From Bradysia coprophila (taxonomy: Eukaryota; Arthropoda; Insecta; Diptera; Sciaridae), in the NCBI RefSeq assembly GCF_014529535.1, contig NW_023503493.1, positions 10,262,001-10,326,000 of the forward strand: DNA of 64,000 nt, written 5' to 3'. Under the pieces are notes generated by a model. That model saw only the letters and a list, made by a program, of their open reading frames with translations. It made no database searches and was not told where the DNA came from. Shown here piece after piece: positions 44,951-58,221 of this stretch; position 1 is the stretch's first letter; every line of letters starts with the position of its first letter. Both the position numbers and the translations under genes were made by a program.

Positions 44951-45804
44951 GTAACGCAAAAAAAATGTTTGCAAAATGAGAAACTACAAGATTTTGTAAC
45001 GAACTCATTGAACTGTTGAACGTGCTTTAATTACCGGTACTTTGTGTGGTATCAGTGATGACATGTCGTGCATGTCGTGGTGTAGCCGAACAGTTCGTAG
45101 CTGGTGTTTGGAAGAGTTGACTTCCCTTTCATCTTTGAAATTTAAAAAACCCAAAAATTTACTGAAACTACTGCGTCGCATTCACCATTTATATTCTTTC
45201 AGCTTTCAATAGCTCGGTCGGGATGAGGCATTCTTGTTTACGTTTTACGTTTCAATGGTTTAACGGTTGAACGAATCGTACATAGCATGTGAGTACTGAT
45301 CCACTGTCGGATAATAAATATACGGTGATGAAAGACTCTAGCAAACAAACAACCAACGGTTGCACGGTTTCATATAGCTCGTTGTATGATAGTGATATGA
45401 ACCGAATAATATTTTTGTGTGGAATTTGTTGTTTATTTTGAAGCGCAATTCAAATTTATCTTTTGTTCGTGGTTCTCTACTACGAGCAAGCGATGGAAAC
45501 AATTATGTTCGGTGTTTGTGCGATGTTTATTAATGATACAGAATCCCCGAACGTGTAAGCTGTCCATGTCCACTGGTAAGTTAAAAATGATTGATCTTAA
45601 TTTTTTTTAAATAAAGTAAATGTTAGAGACATCATAGTTCTCCGTAAGAGTGCTACATTCGTATTTGCAGTGACGGAGAAAAAACCTCAATTTTCACGAT
45701 TTTCAAAACAGCTCTGCAGCTGTAGGGTCACAAAGATTGCTAAATTACCCCACACAAGACATTTATTACTGTTACCCAGAACGTCTTTTTTAACTGATAA
45801 ACGC
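44951..45804. other. Non-coding stretch
   Basis: AT-rich sequence. Two short plus-strand frames (45419-45610 and 45670-45864) have no recognisable domain, and the second runs into the palindrome cluster. No gene was accepted. Confidence 0.35.
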
Positions 45805-45936
45805 TGTGGCTATTCGCACGCGCGTGCTAATAGCCATTACACTTTGACAATTCATTTGATTTGACCATTTGCACGAGCGTGCGAATATTCTTCAACAGTG
45901 TGGAATGGCTATTTGCACGCGCGTGCGAATAGTCAA
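45805..45936. repeat. Three GCACGCGCGTGC-type palindromes with inverted flanks
   Basis: TATTCGCACGCGCGTGCTAA (45811), TTTGCACGAGCGTGCGAATA (45868) and ATTTGCACGCGCGTGCGAAT (45911) are about 50-55 bp apart. The outer two lie in inverted orientation with shared flanks (AATGGCTATT), so the block reads as a 130-bp inverted-repeat element. The cores contain GCGTG on both strands, the XRE core used by bHLH-PAS factors. Function is untested. Confidence 0.6.
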
Positions 45937-48900
45937 CATGAATAAGGATAAGGAATGGCATCAGCCTAGAAACAACGCATCTGTTTTGTCCATGAAACTC
46001 AGCAAATTTAAGCAAAGAGCTGACTTATTTCAGAACTCCTTCTACAAACAAATCAATTTTTTTATTGAAAGCTACGTCGTGTGTGGTCACTATTTTCGTC
46101 GTACATTTTTCAAAAAGGATTTTTGTAAATAGATATCAAAAATACAATAAAATCCGTACAAATTCAGGCTTTTCAAGGAAATAACGAGTGCTCTCAAGAA
46201 ACGAGAGAAGAATGTTTGATCCGAGAAATCATTGTTAACAGCAATCGATACTCAGCTAAAATTAAAGCCTACGTTTTGGCGTTTCGTATTATGTTTTTGA
46301 TGAAATCTTTTTCAACGTCCGTCCTACCGATGCACACATTTTATGTTTAAGTACAAAAGTTGTCCAGACCGAATAATCCACAATGTTTTTGTCATTTTAA
46401 CGCCTTTTCAGACTTTTCAATATTCTGGTCATACCTTCTGCAATGCTACGTTATTACTGAAGGCTCGCTGACCATCAATACAACATTTTTAATAATTCAT
46501 TATTGGAAAATTATATTCGAGCGTAATATTTCTGGGATATCTTCCTTTTACAAATTAATATTATTAGGCACTCGACCGTTATTTTCAGAAAATTGGTACC
46601 AATTGAGCGAAAATATTGGTAAATTGAATTATTTTTAACGCTCAACCAAAAACGTTCGTTTATTACCATCCATTCATTATTATGACAGAAGCACTTCAGT
46701 GTAATGCAAAATTTGAGCAAATAATAAAATTCCGAATAGAAGACAAATATTTTCGTCTTCTCGTCTCCCATATATACTTTGTTGACAAATGATTTACAGT
46801 GATTTACATTTGGATAAAAAAAACGTTCCAAATTAGACTCCCTCCCATGTTCTAATCTTCAATTAAAAATGTTCAATATTTTTGATAAACAACGTTGTTT
46901 GACAACAAACCGTTAGAATGGAAACGAAATATAATATTCGGATAAAAAACGAAAACGAAGAAAATATTCTAACAAATCCTATCAGTAACAGACGTACTGA
47001 ATTTTGTTATGCTCAAAAAACCACTTTTCATCTCAAAAGACATTGAATTGACATATAAATGCTGGATAAATATTTATAATAAGATTTTTCACGTTTTGCA
47101 TTCATCCAATTCATCCTACACATATATGTATTATACACCATCCAACACAGCTCAGCACAGAAGAAGAAAAATTTTATTCAAAAATTCGGAATAAAAATAT
47201 GTTTGGAAAACATAAGTTCAGAACCACATCAATACATATCCACCGACAACGTATAATGTTATGAATAACCTAACATTCGTTTTCAGAATTCAGAAAAAAA
47301 CAGAAAAGAAAATCAAACAATGACGGAATACTCAATTTGTACCACATTACAATAGAATTGTCATTATTAGGCTTATGTGCTCCTCGTTTCTTTTTTAGAT
47401 TCATCTTTGTCGTATTGCAAATGCCCTCCAGGTAATCGAGAATCACTGGAATCGATTCAACGATACCATATAATATACAAACAGAACTCATTACAAACAG
47501 AAAAATACATTCATTCCAATCAAGTATTTTCCATTTATGTATGTCAATGATGTATACATAAATAGACGTTGCAGGTAGGTAGGTAGGCACATAAAGTTCA
47601 GACACACGAAAAAAAAGAGATTTATCTTCAGATGAATTCGAGTGTTATTTGAATGACGAAAATATAAAGCCGCTTCCGTTCCATAGAAGTATTGATTTGC
47701 GAGCAAGGTGTTTTGTCACTTGAGCTGTGATTTAATATGCTCCACCACCGATACGTTCGTGGAAGAAAATCCCGCAAATACACCACCAAATGAGGAAAAG
47801 GTGCCGCAGTTGGGGTATCGATGATGACTTTTGGTTATGCTTTCTGCACCTTAACGCAAACATTTTACCAAAAGAAAAATGTAACAAAAAATATGGTATA
47901 TGAAGCTCCATATAAGTAATGGGTATCGACGCCGTTACCTTAAAACCAAATACAGTGTTAAATTCACCGTATCAGAGTGCGTTGAAATTATTTTTTTTAA
48001 ATTCATTTGTTCATCCTCTGAAAATTCGAATTCTGCATCGCACTCACGACGTGAATTACCGAGTCTCGTTTATGAGAAGTAAATCGAGGGAAAAATTATG
48101 ATTAACTTCGAGATGTCCAAGTGCATCAATTTGTACGAAAATTTGCCTAAAAAAATGTTGTGTTGGCTGCCTTGGCTGCTTCGATTTTTACGGATAGACA
48201 ACTGCGTCACGAATACCGCTGCCGCTATGTTCATGTCTGTAAGTAATTGAAGCTTCAATTTGGTTACTCTTTACATTCTTGGATTAGGGCTTAGTATGGG
48301 GATATAGGTCAGTTCAGTGCACGTAAATGTGAATCGATCCGAAAGAAACCAATACTAATAACGATGTTTCTATTGTCTTAGCTTCCACAAAGGCTTATAT
48401 TCATTCAGAAATCGTTTGAAAGAATGCAACATTTACTAGGTAAGCAAAGTATGTAACTCCAAGATTCATCAGGAACAAATCAATTTCTCGATTTCGCTTA
48501 GTGAGGGCCATAACCTAGAAAATTTAACTAGTCATTTTTGTGAGGCACACTGGTAAAGATGCCTTTGTTATCAGTACTTACATAAAATTGGATATGTTAT
48601 ATTGAAGCTTCAACACAACCTAAGAGAAACCCATCCCAAGCATATCTACCTATCCACCCATTCCATTACTATGTTTCTTATTATTGCGATGAACATCAAA
48701 CGAACAAAGTAATATCGACTGGTAGCCCAACCACTTTAAAGAACAATCGAAGAAATATTTTTTAAATTATCCCAAAGTTGACAATATCCATTCGGCTTAG
48801 CACCATCTAAAACAAGAATAATAACTTGAGACACTGGGCTGTATGAGAACAATAACAAAAAAATCCCATTACTCTACATTACCCATGTAATCCTCCAGTG

Positions 48901-51900
48901 TCAAATTATTTTCGATGGGCGAACGAAGACGAAGGAAGAAAAAATACAGAACTTCTGAACTGTACTTTTTGGCTTTCTTTTTAAATTTTTCAGATAAAAT
49001 GACTGTGACGAAGGGTATGGAAGAACTGTGAGGGTTCACTATAAGTGTAAGCCATTGTTTATACACAACATCCACACAAGAAAACATAATGTCTTTAAGT
49101 CTAACTTTACGTTATGGGTCGGTGTCCATATGACCGTCTTAACTGTTATGAAAATGTTACATTATGCCGCAGATAATACATTAAATTTCCATTCAGAGAA
49201 TGTTTGACCAAAAACGTGACGATTATTTTAATTTCAGCACGTTCGGCATTCTATTGTTACCGTTTTTTTTTACTGTTCATCTGTTGTTACCGAAGTCCTC
49301 TTATACAATGCATGCTATACTCCAATTAGGGTGAATCGATTTGAAGGCATCGCATATGTTAGTCATGGACATCTCGATTTGGAGAGAATCTCCTCAGTTA
49401 TTTTCCGTAGCAAACGTTTTCGAAAGAGATGTAGATTCTAGTTACTTTTGAGCCGCTATTTCCGCGCAATAAGAAAAATAATAATTTTTGTCAGTCGGAG
49501 CTATCTTCCTGAAACTGGTCGTCTTCCACAGATACTAGCGTCACAACTCCTCGTTTGAGATGGTCTTCGCGAGTAAAATAAACTGCAGCTAAAGTCGACG
49601 AAATTTGTGTCTAAACGTTTTTACCAGCTGGTCTATTTATACATCGGTCACATTGACGGTTTTACGATGACCACGTCAAAACAGTAAAGTAGGGTTGTGT
49701 CGAAATTTCACCTCGACACATCTTTAGTTTACTTTGACTGTACTTATTGGTTTGGAGAATGTATTTTGACTTGATACATAAATAGTTATTTGCATCACTT
49801 GAATTGAAACCATGAAATTACAGTATACGTGTGAATTCGTATACCGAGAGAATAATTTTTGCATAAGTATGTATGTTTCGTCGAGACAAAGTCGTTCAAG
49901 GCTGAACTTGAATGTATAGAAGAAGAATGAGAATAAAAACGAAACCGAAAATACGCGATATAAAGCCGAGCGAGTTGATCGCTCGATGTGCATCACACTT
50001 CTCGTTGATACGGAGAGTAAACTCCGCCTTCGTATCAAAGTTCTCTCTTTGACGAATAACATAAACAAACTCCACCATTTAGGTAAAACATCGCCTGGAT
50101 CCCTAGACCTGTTTGCAAGGTCTGCTGAGAGAGAACTAAAAAAGTGTGGTTTCCGATATTCAGTGTTTTCATAGTTTGGCGAGTGTAATGTGCGCAACGT
50201 AGTTGATTTTGGGTTAGAGTGGATGGATGAAAAACCCGTCTCAGCCTCAGGGCAGGTTAAATCCAATTAACTAATTCATTCTGCTTATTGCTTCTTTCAA
50301 AACCGAACCGGAAGTAACATAACTTTTAGTTCATAAAGGGTGTACAGTAAAGAGTAGCCAATTCATCGAAATTACAAATAAAGTCCATCCAACTAAAAAG
50401 TATTTGAAAATAATTTCCTTGAGTCTACATAAGCAGCTGGAAGTGAATGACATTGGACATTCATAGGTTTTTTTTTTACTCTGTTGCACTTCGTTCTTCG
50501 CCTTCATCCCATCTTATGACATCATCCTTTCTTACCAATAGCCTTTCTAACCAGGAGAGATTAATAGGAGGCACCTGTAAATAATGTCGAAGAAAGACTA
50601 TTCGCATTCTGTGCATATAGTGTCCAAGACGCCCAATAGAGCGACCTATTTAATGATCCTATTTTTAAAGATCTCAGTTCGAAAGTTTATTACTTTACCG
50701 AAGACTCCCTCTCCATAAAATTGATCCACCCTATCCATCTATGGCTGATATAATAAGGGCCGTAGAAGAAAATATACAAAAACGAAAGAAAGAAACTTTT
50801 TCATTGTTTTTCATTTTATTTATGGGCAACATTGTTATTGCGGTGAAAAAGTTAAAGATTAACATCAATTATTATCATCTACCGAACCGAGGAGCCACAC
50901 ACACACACATAAACATTATTATGTACATAATGAATTGAATTGAAATTTGTTGTGAAAGGACTTGAGCATAATAGCTTTCGTAAATGGAAATCTCTCATTG
51001 AAAAATAAAAGTGGTAAACGTTTCGGGAATATTTAATCAGATTTTCTTTAAATTTACGAGACATCCATTTTCGAATCAATTTACAATGAATGGGAATTTT
51101 CGACGGGGCCAGTTGTTCGACCCTAAATGCTTTATTGTTTTGTTATTTTTAATCCAATATCCGTTGCTCGTTGAAGGGAGCCACGAAAACAACAAAAAAA
51201 AATCATTGTACATAACATCGCGTTAACACTTGATTTACTTTCGATTAAATTCCGGAGTTTTAAAATTATTGTGAGGTTGCGTTTACCGTTTTACAGACAA
51301 GAAAATTCTTAAAACCAATCAAAGTATAAATTGTCGTCTATTGTAATAACGTTTTGCCGGAAATAATCTTACATTCCAATAAATTGATATTTATGTGTAG
51401 TATAGTATATACAACCGGCTTGGGTATATATCTTGAAAATATACATACACCAGACGAATCGAGGGGTAACGACGAGGCAAAACTTTGGGACTAGGTTTCA
51501 ACATTTTAGAAATGGCAAATAACATCGCAACAAAATCTGTCACTTCACTTGTGTAAAGTAACTCACAGTGATTGTTACGAGATCTATTACTTCGAATATT
51601 TGTATCGGAAATTCGGTTAGATAAGACAACCTTAGCTTAGATAAATGCAAACAATTATCGCTTGATCATTTCGTCATCGTACATACGTAGTCCAGAAATT
51701 TTTAACTCTGCCTGTAGTTCAATAAGGTTAGCCGGAGTTTAAGCTATATTGATCTAGAAAGCGGTCCCTTTTTCCTATAAAATTTGGTTTGGAGAATTCT
51801 TTCCTAAGAATCACAGAGTGACGTAGAAAAACTGACGTGTGGCATCTACCGTTTCACGACCGTAAATCAAGGCTTATAACATTTATAGTGCATGACGGCT

Positions 51901-52248
51901 CAGTGGTTAACTTCTTCCCTTCCAGCAACATGATCCCATGTCAGACAAAATTCCACATGGACCTTTTTCTAGCGAATATTTATCACAAACATCCTGTCGT
52001 TCAATCAAGTTTCATAATTTCGGTATTTTTAGTGTGTTTGGTTGCTGCAACGAACGGAGTGTGTAAACTGAATGACTCGTATGACGAAACCCAAATACGA
52101 TGATTTTGTGTATCTAGCCTTACTTCCTTGCATACTCATCAACAGTCTTTCAAGGCTAATAAGAAGTTTCATCATTTTGAATATCTGTATGACATAATCA
52201 AAACGTGAACGTGGTTGCGTAAGAATATCATTTTTTTTTCATGTCATA
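45937..52248. other. Long non-coding stretch, no supported gene
   Basis: About 6.3 kb of AT-rich sequence. The largest frame (180 codons, minus strand, 49724-50266) has no recognisable domain and is opposed by a 62-codon plus-strand frame. Simple repeats occur at 47574-47588 (GGTA) and 50895-50911 (CA). Parts could be intron, but I see nothing to confirm it. Confidence 0.35.
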
Positions 52249-53668
52249 CACGGTGGGCTTCAACGATGGCTAATTAAAAATGTAATGTAACTCAAATTTT
52301 ATTGTAGATAAATGTTAGTCGATGTCCACTGATCATAAATCAGGGCAAGTGGTCGGAAAGTGGACGGCAACTTTTTGAAATATTTTTGAAAAACTATTTT
52401 TTAACGGGTACAGCGTCTCTCCTGCACAACAGTGTCAACATTAAGGTCCTACCATACAGTTTAAATTAAAGGCTATTCAATTACCTTTCGAACGATACCA
52501 CACTTTCTATATTTGTGTTTAAAAGCGTGAAGTTTGAAGAATATTTTCATATGAGTAGGTACTTTAGTGCATTTATTCAATATTGAGAGCTAAGATGGAT
52601 ATAAGCCGAGACTCTTTGATGTTAGTTTCGTATTCTAGGAACTATTCTTGACTAAAACTGACCAAATATCTCGAATATAATTTAGTTTGTTCGATTGATT
52701 CAATGTTTTTCAATAAATTGCTTACCGCCGCGAATACTTTTGAGCATCTAGGCAACCACATGGTGCTTAGAATGGTCTTATTTTGTATCAGTTGAATTGT
52801 CCTGGATCCCAGCTTCACGACGATACCAGATTTGCTATATGTAGTGTGCCACAGCTGTGCTGTACAACTCATTTTATAGGCGAATAGAAGTCAGTCTACT
52901 CGAAAGTACAGAGATCGTAAGATTTCGAAGATTTTTTAATCAGTCTACATGGCAAAATTATTGAACGTTTTAGCTTATAATCGTAAATAGAAACCAAAAT
53001 GAAACTAAACATTGGCAATGAAAAGAGTTTTGAGTTCAGTCCAAAATCTTACGATCTCTGTACTTTCGAGTAGACTGACTTTCGCCTATAAAATGAGTTG
53101 TACAGCACAGCTGTGGCACACTACATATAGCAAATCTGGTACCATTCTAAGCACCATGTGGTTGCCTAGATGCTCAAAAGTATTCGCGGCGGTAAGCAAT
53201 TTATTGAAAAACATTGAATCAATCGAACAAACTAAATTATATTCGAGATATTTGGTCAGTTTTAGTCAAGAATAGTTCCTAGAATACGAAACTAACATCA
53301 AAGAGTCTCGGCTTATATCCATCTTAGCTCTCAATATTGAATAAATGCACTAAAGTACCTACTCATATGAAAATATTCTTCAAACTTCACGCTTTTAAAC
53401 ACAAATATAGAAAGTGTGGTATCGTTCGAAAGGTAATTGAATAGCCTTTAATTTAAACTGTATGGTAGGACCTTAATGTTGACACTGTTGTGCAGGAGAG
53501 ACGCTGTACCCGTTAAAAAATAGTTTTTCAAAAATATTTCAAAAAGTTGCCGTCCACTTTCCGACCACTTGCCCTGATTTATGATCAGTGGACATCGACT
53601 AACATTTATCTACAATAAAATTTGAGTTACATTACATTTTTAATTAGCCATCGTTGAAGCCCACCGTG
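52249..53668. repeat. 1.4-kb near-perfect inverted repeat (long hairpin)
   Basis: The left arm 52249-52925 and right arm 53044-53668 are reverse complements over their full length, with a 118-bp loop. The outer ends are CACGGTGGGCTTCAACGATG and its inverse. The right arm lacks a 48-bp segment present in the left (left arm about 52777-52825, containing GTCCTGGATCCCAGC). The arms are otherwise almost identical to the eye, so the structure is young or maintained. Each arm encodes the same short frame (52642-52872 minus, 76 codons, and 53093-53275 plus, 60 codons), which differ only by the in-frame 16-codon deletion. The flanks TGTCATACA and TGGCATATG match at only 6 of 9 bases, so a target duplication is not established. 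It could be a palindromic transposon or an inverted duplication that makes a hairpin RNA. Confidence 0.9.
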
Positions 53669-54319
53669 GCATATGGCGCTGTGTGTCTCCACAGGTAGTA
53701 GACTTATTATTAGCAAATAAATGAAATTGTCTGAGATCTTTGGGATCAATTTGTCGCCGTGTTGCAGCAGGATTTTTAAAAGCTATTTTCCCCTCGCTAC
53801 AAATAATGCGACTCGAATCTCTTCTGGGGTTCTTTATACTCAAAAACACGTTTATCATGGTGTGGTACCTATACGTTGAAAATGGAAAGCGTTATATTCA
53901 AAATTATGGTTTTTCCCAATTTCATTTCAAGAAATAATAAGTTTTCGATGGTGCAGATATGTCGAAATGTAATGATATATGGGTGATGTGGAGGAGAGCG
54001 GGAGAGCGATGAGGTGGATGTAGAATTATATATTTTTTTCCCTTCTGACTTTTCTATTATTGTTCGGTGTGAGAAAATCGGTTGGCTTGAGGTTTTACTG
54101 CTTTCTTGATTTATTCATCTTCAATGCGAATCTTTTAAATTTGTTCCACTCATAAATGCTGTCTGCTGTTATTGAATTGAAATAACATTAGAATTTAATG
54201 CTAATGCTGCAAACGTTTGCATGTTTCGTTATTAAATTAGTCTAGGGCGTAGTGGTTTCGTAGTTAGTGTCGGTGTTGCAGATAATTTCGCTTTTCTTGG
54301 AGATGAAATCGTATTCAAT
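53669..54319. other. Non-coding stretch
   Basis: AT-rich sequence downstream of the long hairpin. No gene or element was recognised. Confidence 0.35.
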
Positions 54320-55095
54320 TGTTACGGATGAAATTTACTCGAGTTGTATGTAAAATACACATAGGGCCCTAGTACCGGCCTTAGTCCGAGGACCCAAATT
54401 TAATTTTTTTTCCAACAACATTCTATTCGGCCTTTGATTACCTTCCAAATGACACAAAAATTACGAAAGACGGATGAAATTTACTCGAGTTATATGTAAA
54501 ATACACCTAGGGCCCTAGTAGCGGCCTTAGGCCAAGGACCCAAATTTAATTTTTTTTCAACAACATTCTATTCGGCCTTCGATTACCTTCCAAATCAAAC
54601 GAAAATTACGAAAAACGAATGAAATTTACTCGAGTTCTATGTAAAATACACATAGGGCCCTAGTAGCATTTCACTTCTAAGGCCCTAACTCACGGTCCAC
54701 TCACCCGATTTTAAAAAACTTTTTTTTTCCTGGATTGGTATTGACAATACCTATCATTTGCCATGTCATTTACATTTCCATCGTTTGTTTTGCCATAAAT
54801 ATCACCAAAAGACCTTAAATCACTTAGGTGGCCCTAACTCACGAAGGGCCGACCCGAATATGCCCATCTTCGAACTTAGCCTCACTATTTCGACTATCTT
54901 TCAGGGAAATTTTTGAAATCGGATTTGATCTACTCAAGATATCGACGTGACGGACAGACAAAATTTTTATTGCGGATTTGGCATCTATGAACATAGGCAA
55001 ACACTTTGCCCTTACCGTCTGCTTCGAATTCCATCAATTACACACGGCATCGTAATCCTATAAGCCCCTTTGTACTTCGTACGGGGCTAAAAATC
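54320..55095. repeat. Interspersed family with tandem units, copy 1
   Basis: It begins with two full and one partial unit of about 145 bp (unit starts near 54327, 54472 and 54617). Each unit contains GAAATTTACTCGAGTT, AAAATACACATAGGGCCCTA and CATTCTATTCGGCCTT. It continues with TTGCCATAAATATCACCAAA, CTAACTCACGAAGGGCCGAC, GACGGACAGACAAAATTTTT and CATCGTAATCCTATAAGCCC, and ends GTACTTCGTACGGGGC plus an A run. The second half recurs in inverted orientation at 62371-62545. No protein domain was seen, so I class it as an unassigned element. Confidence 0.6.
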
Positions 55096-57940
55096 TAGAT
55101 TTTCATTTTCTAAACAACTCCCAGATCAGAAAACATGCCAAATTTCACTTTTGATTCAATGTACATATTTTCATTAGGTATTCCGACCCAAAATCAATTT
55201 TGTCGGATTTTTGGGTCCTTGAATTTCGAAAATTAGATTCGGGCTGAGTTCGGGTCGTATTTGGAAATAAGAAGTGTCTTAAAAATGCTTTTGAGTTGCA
55301 TGTATCACCAATTATCATAGGGTTTCTTCTTTGGATTTTACTGTTTTTAACTGTTTATCTACCGAAATCATATATACCGAGATAAACAGAAATGCTCTAG
55401 AGGGATAAGCGGAAAATTATTGTTCTAGGCAGATAAACAAATTAACCTGATAACCTATGCAAGCTAAGTAGAGAAGAGAAAATAATTCCCCTGCAAATAT
55501 TCTAAAAATATGTGGCAAGCAGTACGACTCGCAAAACGTATTCCAAGAAAGGAATATTATATGAAAAATGATATTGCAATTTAATGAAATTTTAGCATAG
55601 TGCGTCGTAATATTTTCTTATTTGAATAAAAGAAATTTTATTTAACGACAGTCGTGGTGTATTCGCCTTTTATAATGAAAAATTCTATCCAGGAAATTGC
55701 ATCCAATTTTCTTTTACATGAAGAATATATAGAGAGACACGTCTACGTCACGATAGTTATTGTTTCCTATTTTGTCATATAGTAGTGAAACTTTGGATAT
55801 GAAACGTTGGTTTTCGTTTCTGCGCACGCACATTGTGGTACTGAACTCCAAGGGTTGCCGCTCTTCCTGGACAAAATGAACTAATTGGACTAAATAGGAT
55901 GGGATTAAATGGGATTAGCCTCCGTTGAAGGTACTTCAATTTAGTCCACCTAGTCCAAAAAGTGCGGCACATCTCGCGTCATCGGAACGTATTGGTCTAA
56001 AAGCTAGTGTGCATATCACTCCATATAAGGATACGGAACGCATCCCATTCCCGTTGTAGAAAAGTTTGTGTCGAAACGAATCCGGTGGAGCCAAATGTAA
56101 TTTGAAGGTCTGCGTTTCCTTGAGATTCTTACGAAAAGTAAAATATTATGATTTTGGTTCTCCAGTCACTCAAATCTCAAATCAGATCCGATCCTTTTTT
56201 GTTAAACAACTTTGCTTTAACTTCGGGTATTTCAATATTCAATAGATTGTGGCTCATTGTGTGACTTGTCTCCAAAATAGCCTCGTCTCGCAATACTGTC
56301 ATGTCATATACATCTAAAGCGAAAAGCAGAAATTCAATCATTCCAGCTGATATTTATCGACAACGTCGGAACCGAACAGAAATTTGCTTTTTTTTGGTGC
56401 ATAACGCTCATACTGTGGTTTATCGTGCCATATAAATGTGAAAATAGAATTTTTAGAATGTAAATGGAAGTGTTTAGGAGTCTCCGGATATTGAGAAATA
56501 TGTGACGATGACGTTGCATAAACACAATATTGCAAATAACATTTTATTTTTCGATTCTAACCGAAAGCAATTTATCCGGAAGTTATTACACCATTGAGCG
56601 AACGAATTTGCTTTGTCTGTGCTCTCCACACATAGTGTATGTACTTCTATATGAAAATGAAATGTTCATAAATGTGCACAAAATTGTAGCCATAAAAATT
56701 TATGTTTCTTTCTGTATATGCCACAATGGAGCTGAGAATAAAAATGGAGACACCAACCATTCGCCATTATTTTAAAATTAACTGCGAAGTAAATGCAAGA
56801 AATGGTTGTGTGTACTATAGAAGCGCGGATTTTTTTTTTTACTGGGAGAGAGATGTTGATCGAAATTTATTTAAATTGCAAACTGAACCTATTTCCGCTG
56901 CTGTTTTTAATGCATTTCTTGGTACGTAAGTTTCTTCGAAAGCTTTTCTCAACGACACTTTTCTTCGTAACCGTTTTTCAGCCATAAAATCTAACCGATC
57001 AACAGTGCAGAAACCGTTTACGAACTAGATTGATCCTTGGTCTAGTTACTGAAAAGGCTTAACGTTTCAAGGTACTCCTTAGCGCAGGGCTGCGTTTGAA
57101 CCTATAGGATGTTATTGGTAACTATGTAGGGTAAAAATCTTCCAAATAAATGTCTTGACGCCCATTCAAAATTGTTCAAGATTTTCACAGGCGTAAGCTC
57201 GAAAGTCCCACTTGTCAGGAATTAAAGAGGTTAAGGCAATTTACAAATTTTTGACGTTATTAAATCGTCGGTAAATTAAAGGCGCTGATGGGTCGCTTCC
57301 GTTGCTTCCCTTATTATACAGGTTTGATGCGAAATCTTTATTGCCTGCTCCATGCGAAAGTTAACTATTACATATCAGTTTGCCCACTGCGAAAATGATC
57401 CATTGTATGAAGAATATTTTCTGTTCATTTTACGTGAATTTCTTTGTGATTACCAACTTTTGCATGCGGCATATTCCGGAATACATTGGATGCTGTGGAA
57501 GTAGTTGATTTATTCGTAAACAATTTTCTGATACTCGTAAACTCACTTGAGTCACTTCTGAGCAACTTGCTCAGGAAACTGTTTTTCGACTCTAAAGTGG
57601 TCGAAAAGGCAGTTACGGTAGCTTGTTGCTCAAAAACATGTCCGAGTTATTTTTGTCACAATTTTTTTCCCTTATGTAATATGTACTTCGGCAACAGTTA
57701 CGTCTAAGAATTCTCACACATCTGTTTAGGAAGTGGACTTTGTACATGTGTGTTTCTAACGAACAATGGAAGCTCCTCACATTTCTCATTGTTAAAAAGT
57801 AAACGGAGACCTAAACGGAGTAAGTGCGTTTGCAGCTTTTCAATATTCACAATTGTCTCGTTTGGTGTGACATGAGTTGAAAGAAAAATGCTTGTCAGTC
57901 ACATAAATTCTGTGGTAAATTTGAATGTGTGAATTTGAAT
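55096..57940. other. Non-coding stretch
   Basis: It starts with a segment shared with 28229-28275 (AGATCAGAAAACATGCCAAA). The rest is AT-rich, with only short antisense-shadow frames (for example 56334-56535 and 56702-56987). No gene was recognised. Confidence 0.35.
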
Positions 57941-57943
57941 GAT

Positions 57944-57949
57944 TTTATT
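57944..57949 (-). terminator. Candidate polyadenylation signal AATAAA
   Basis: AATAAA on the minus strand, about 275 bp downstream of the stop codon of the exon at 58222-58852. It is the nearest canonical signal and would give a 3' untranslated region of ordinary length. Confidence 0.4.
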
Positions 57950-58221
57950 TATATGTATGCCCGTTTCCTGGTATAAATTAGTTCTAAGGGAAACATTTTT
58001 GAGTAGCTTTGAAATCACGACATCTTTATTTCGAGGCACTTATCAAGCTCTACACACTGGAATTATGACTGATCAAAATCCTTGAGAGTCAAAATTTGAA
58101 AATCGTCTTGTTTCGCATATATTGTCCGAATTTGGCGCTGTGACGTTTGGATTTAAGGTTTGCGTTATATGTTTCGATAAAGAGTTCATAAAATCTGGCG
58201 TTGTCTCCGAACAAATTCACT

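Noticed and set aside
49724..50266. 180-codon minus-strand open frame
   Set aside because: It has no recognisable domain, the composition follows the local base content, and a 62-codon plus-strand frame opposes it. I could not support either strand as coding.
52777..52825. The 48-bp difference between hairpin arms as a spliced intron
   Set aside because: The removed segment lacks GT...AG at any junction consistent with the flanks and is an exact in-frame loss, so a simple deletion is the better explanation.
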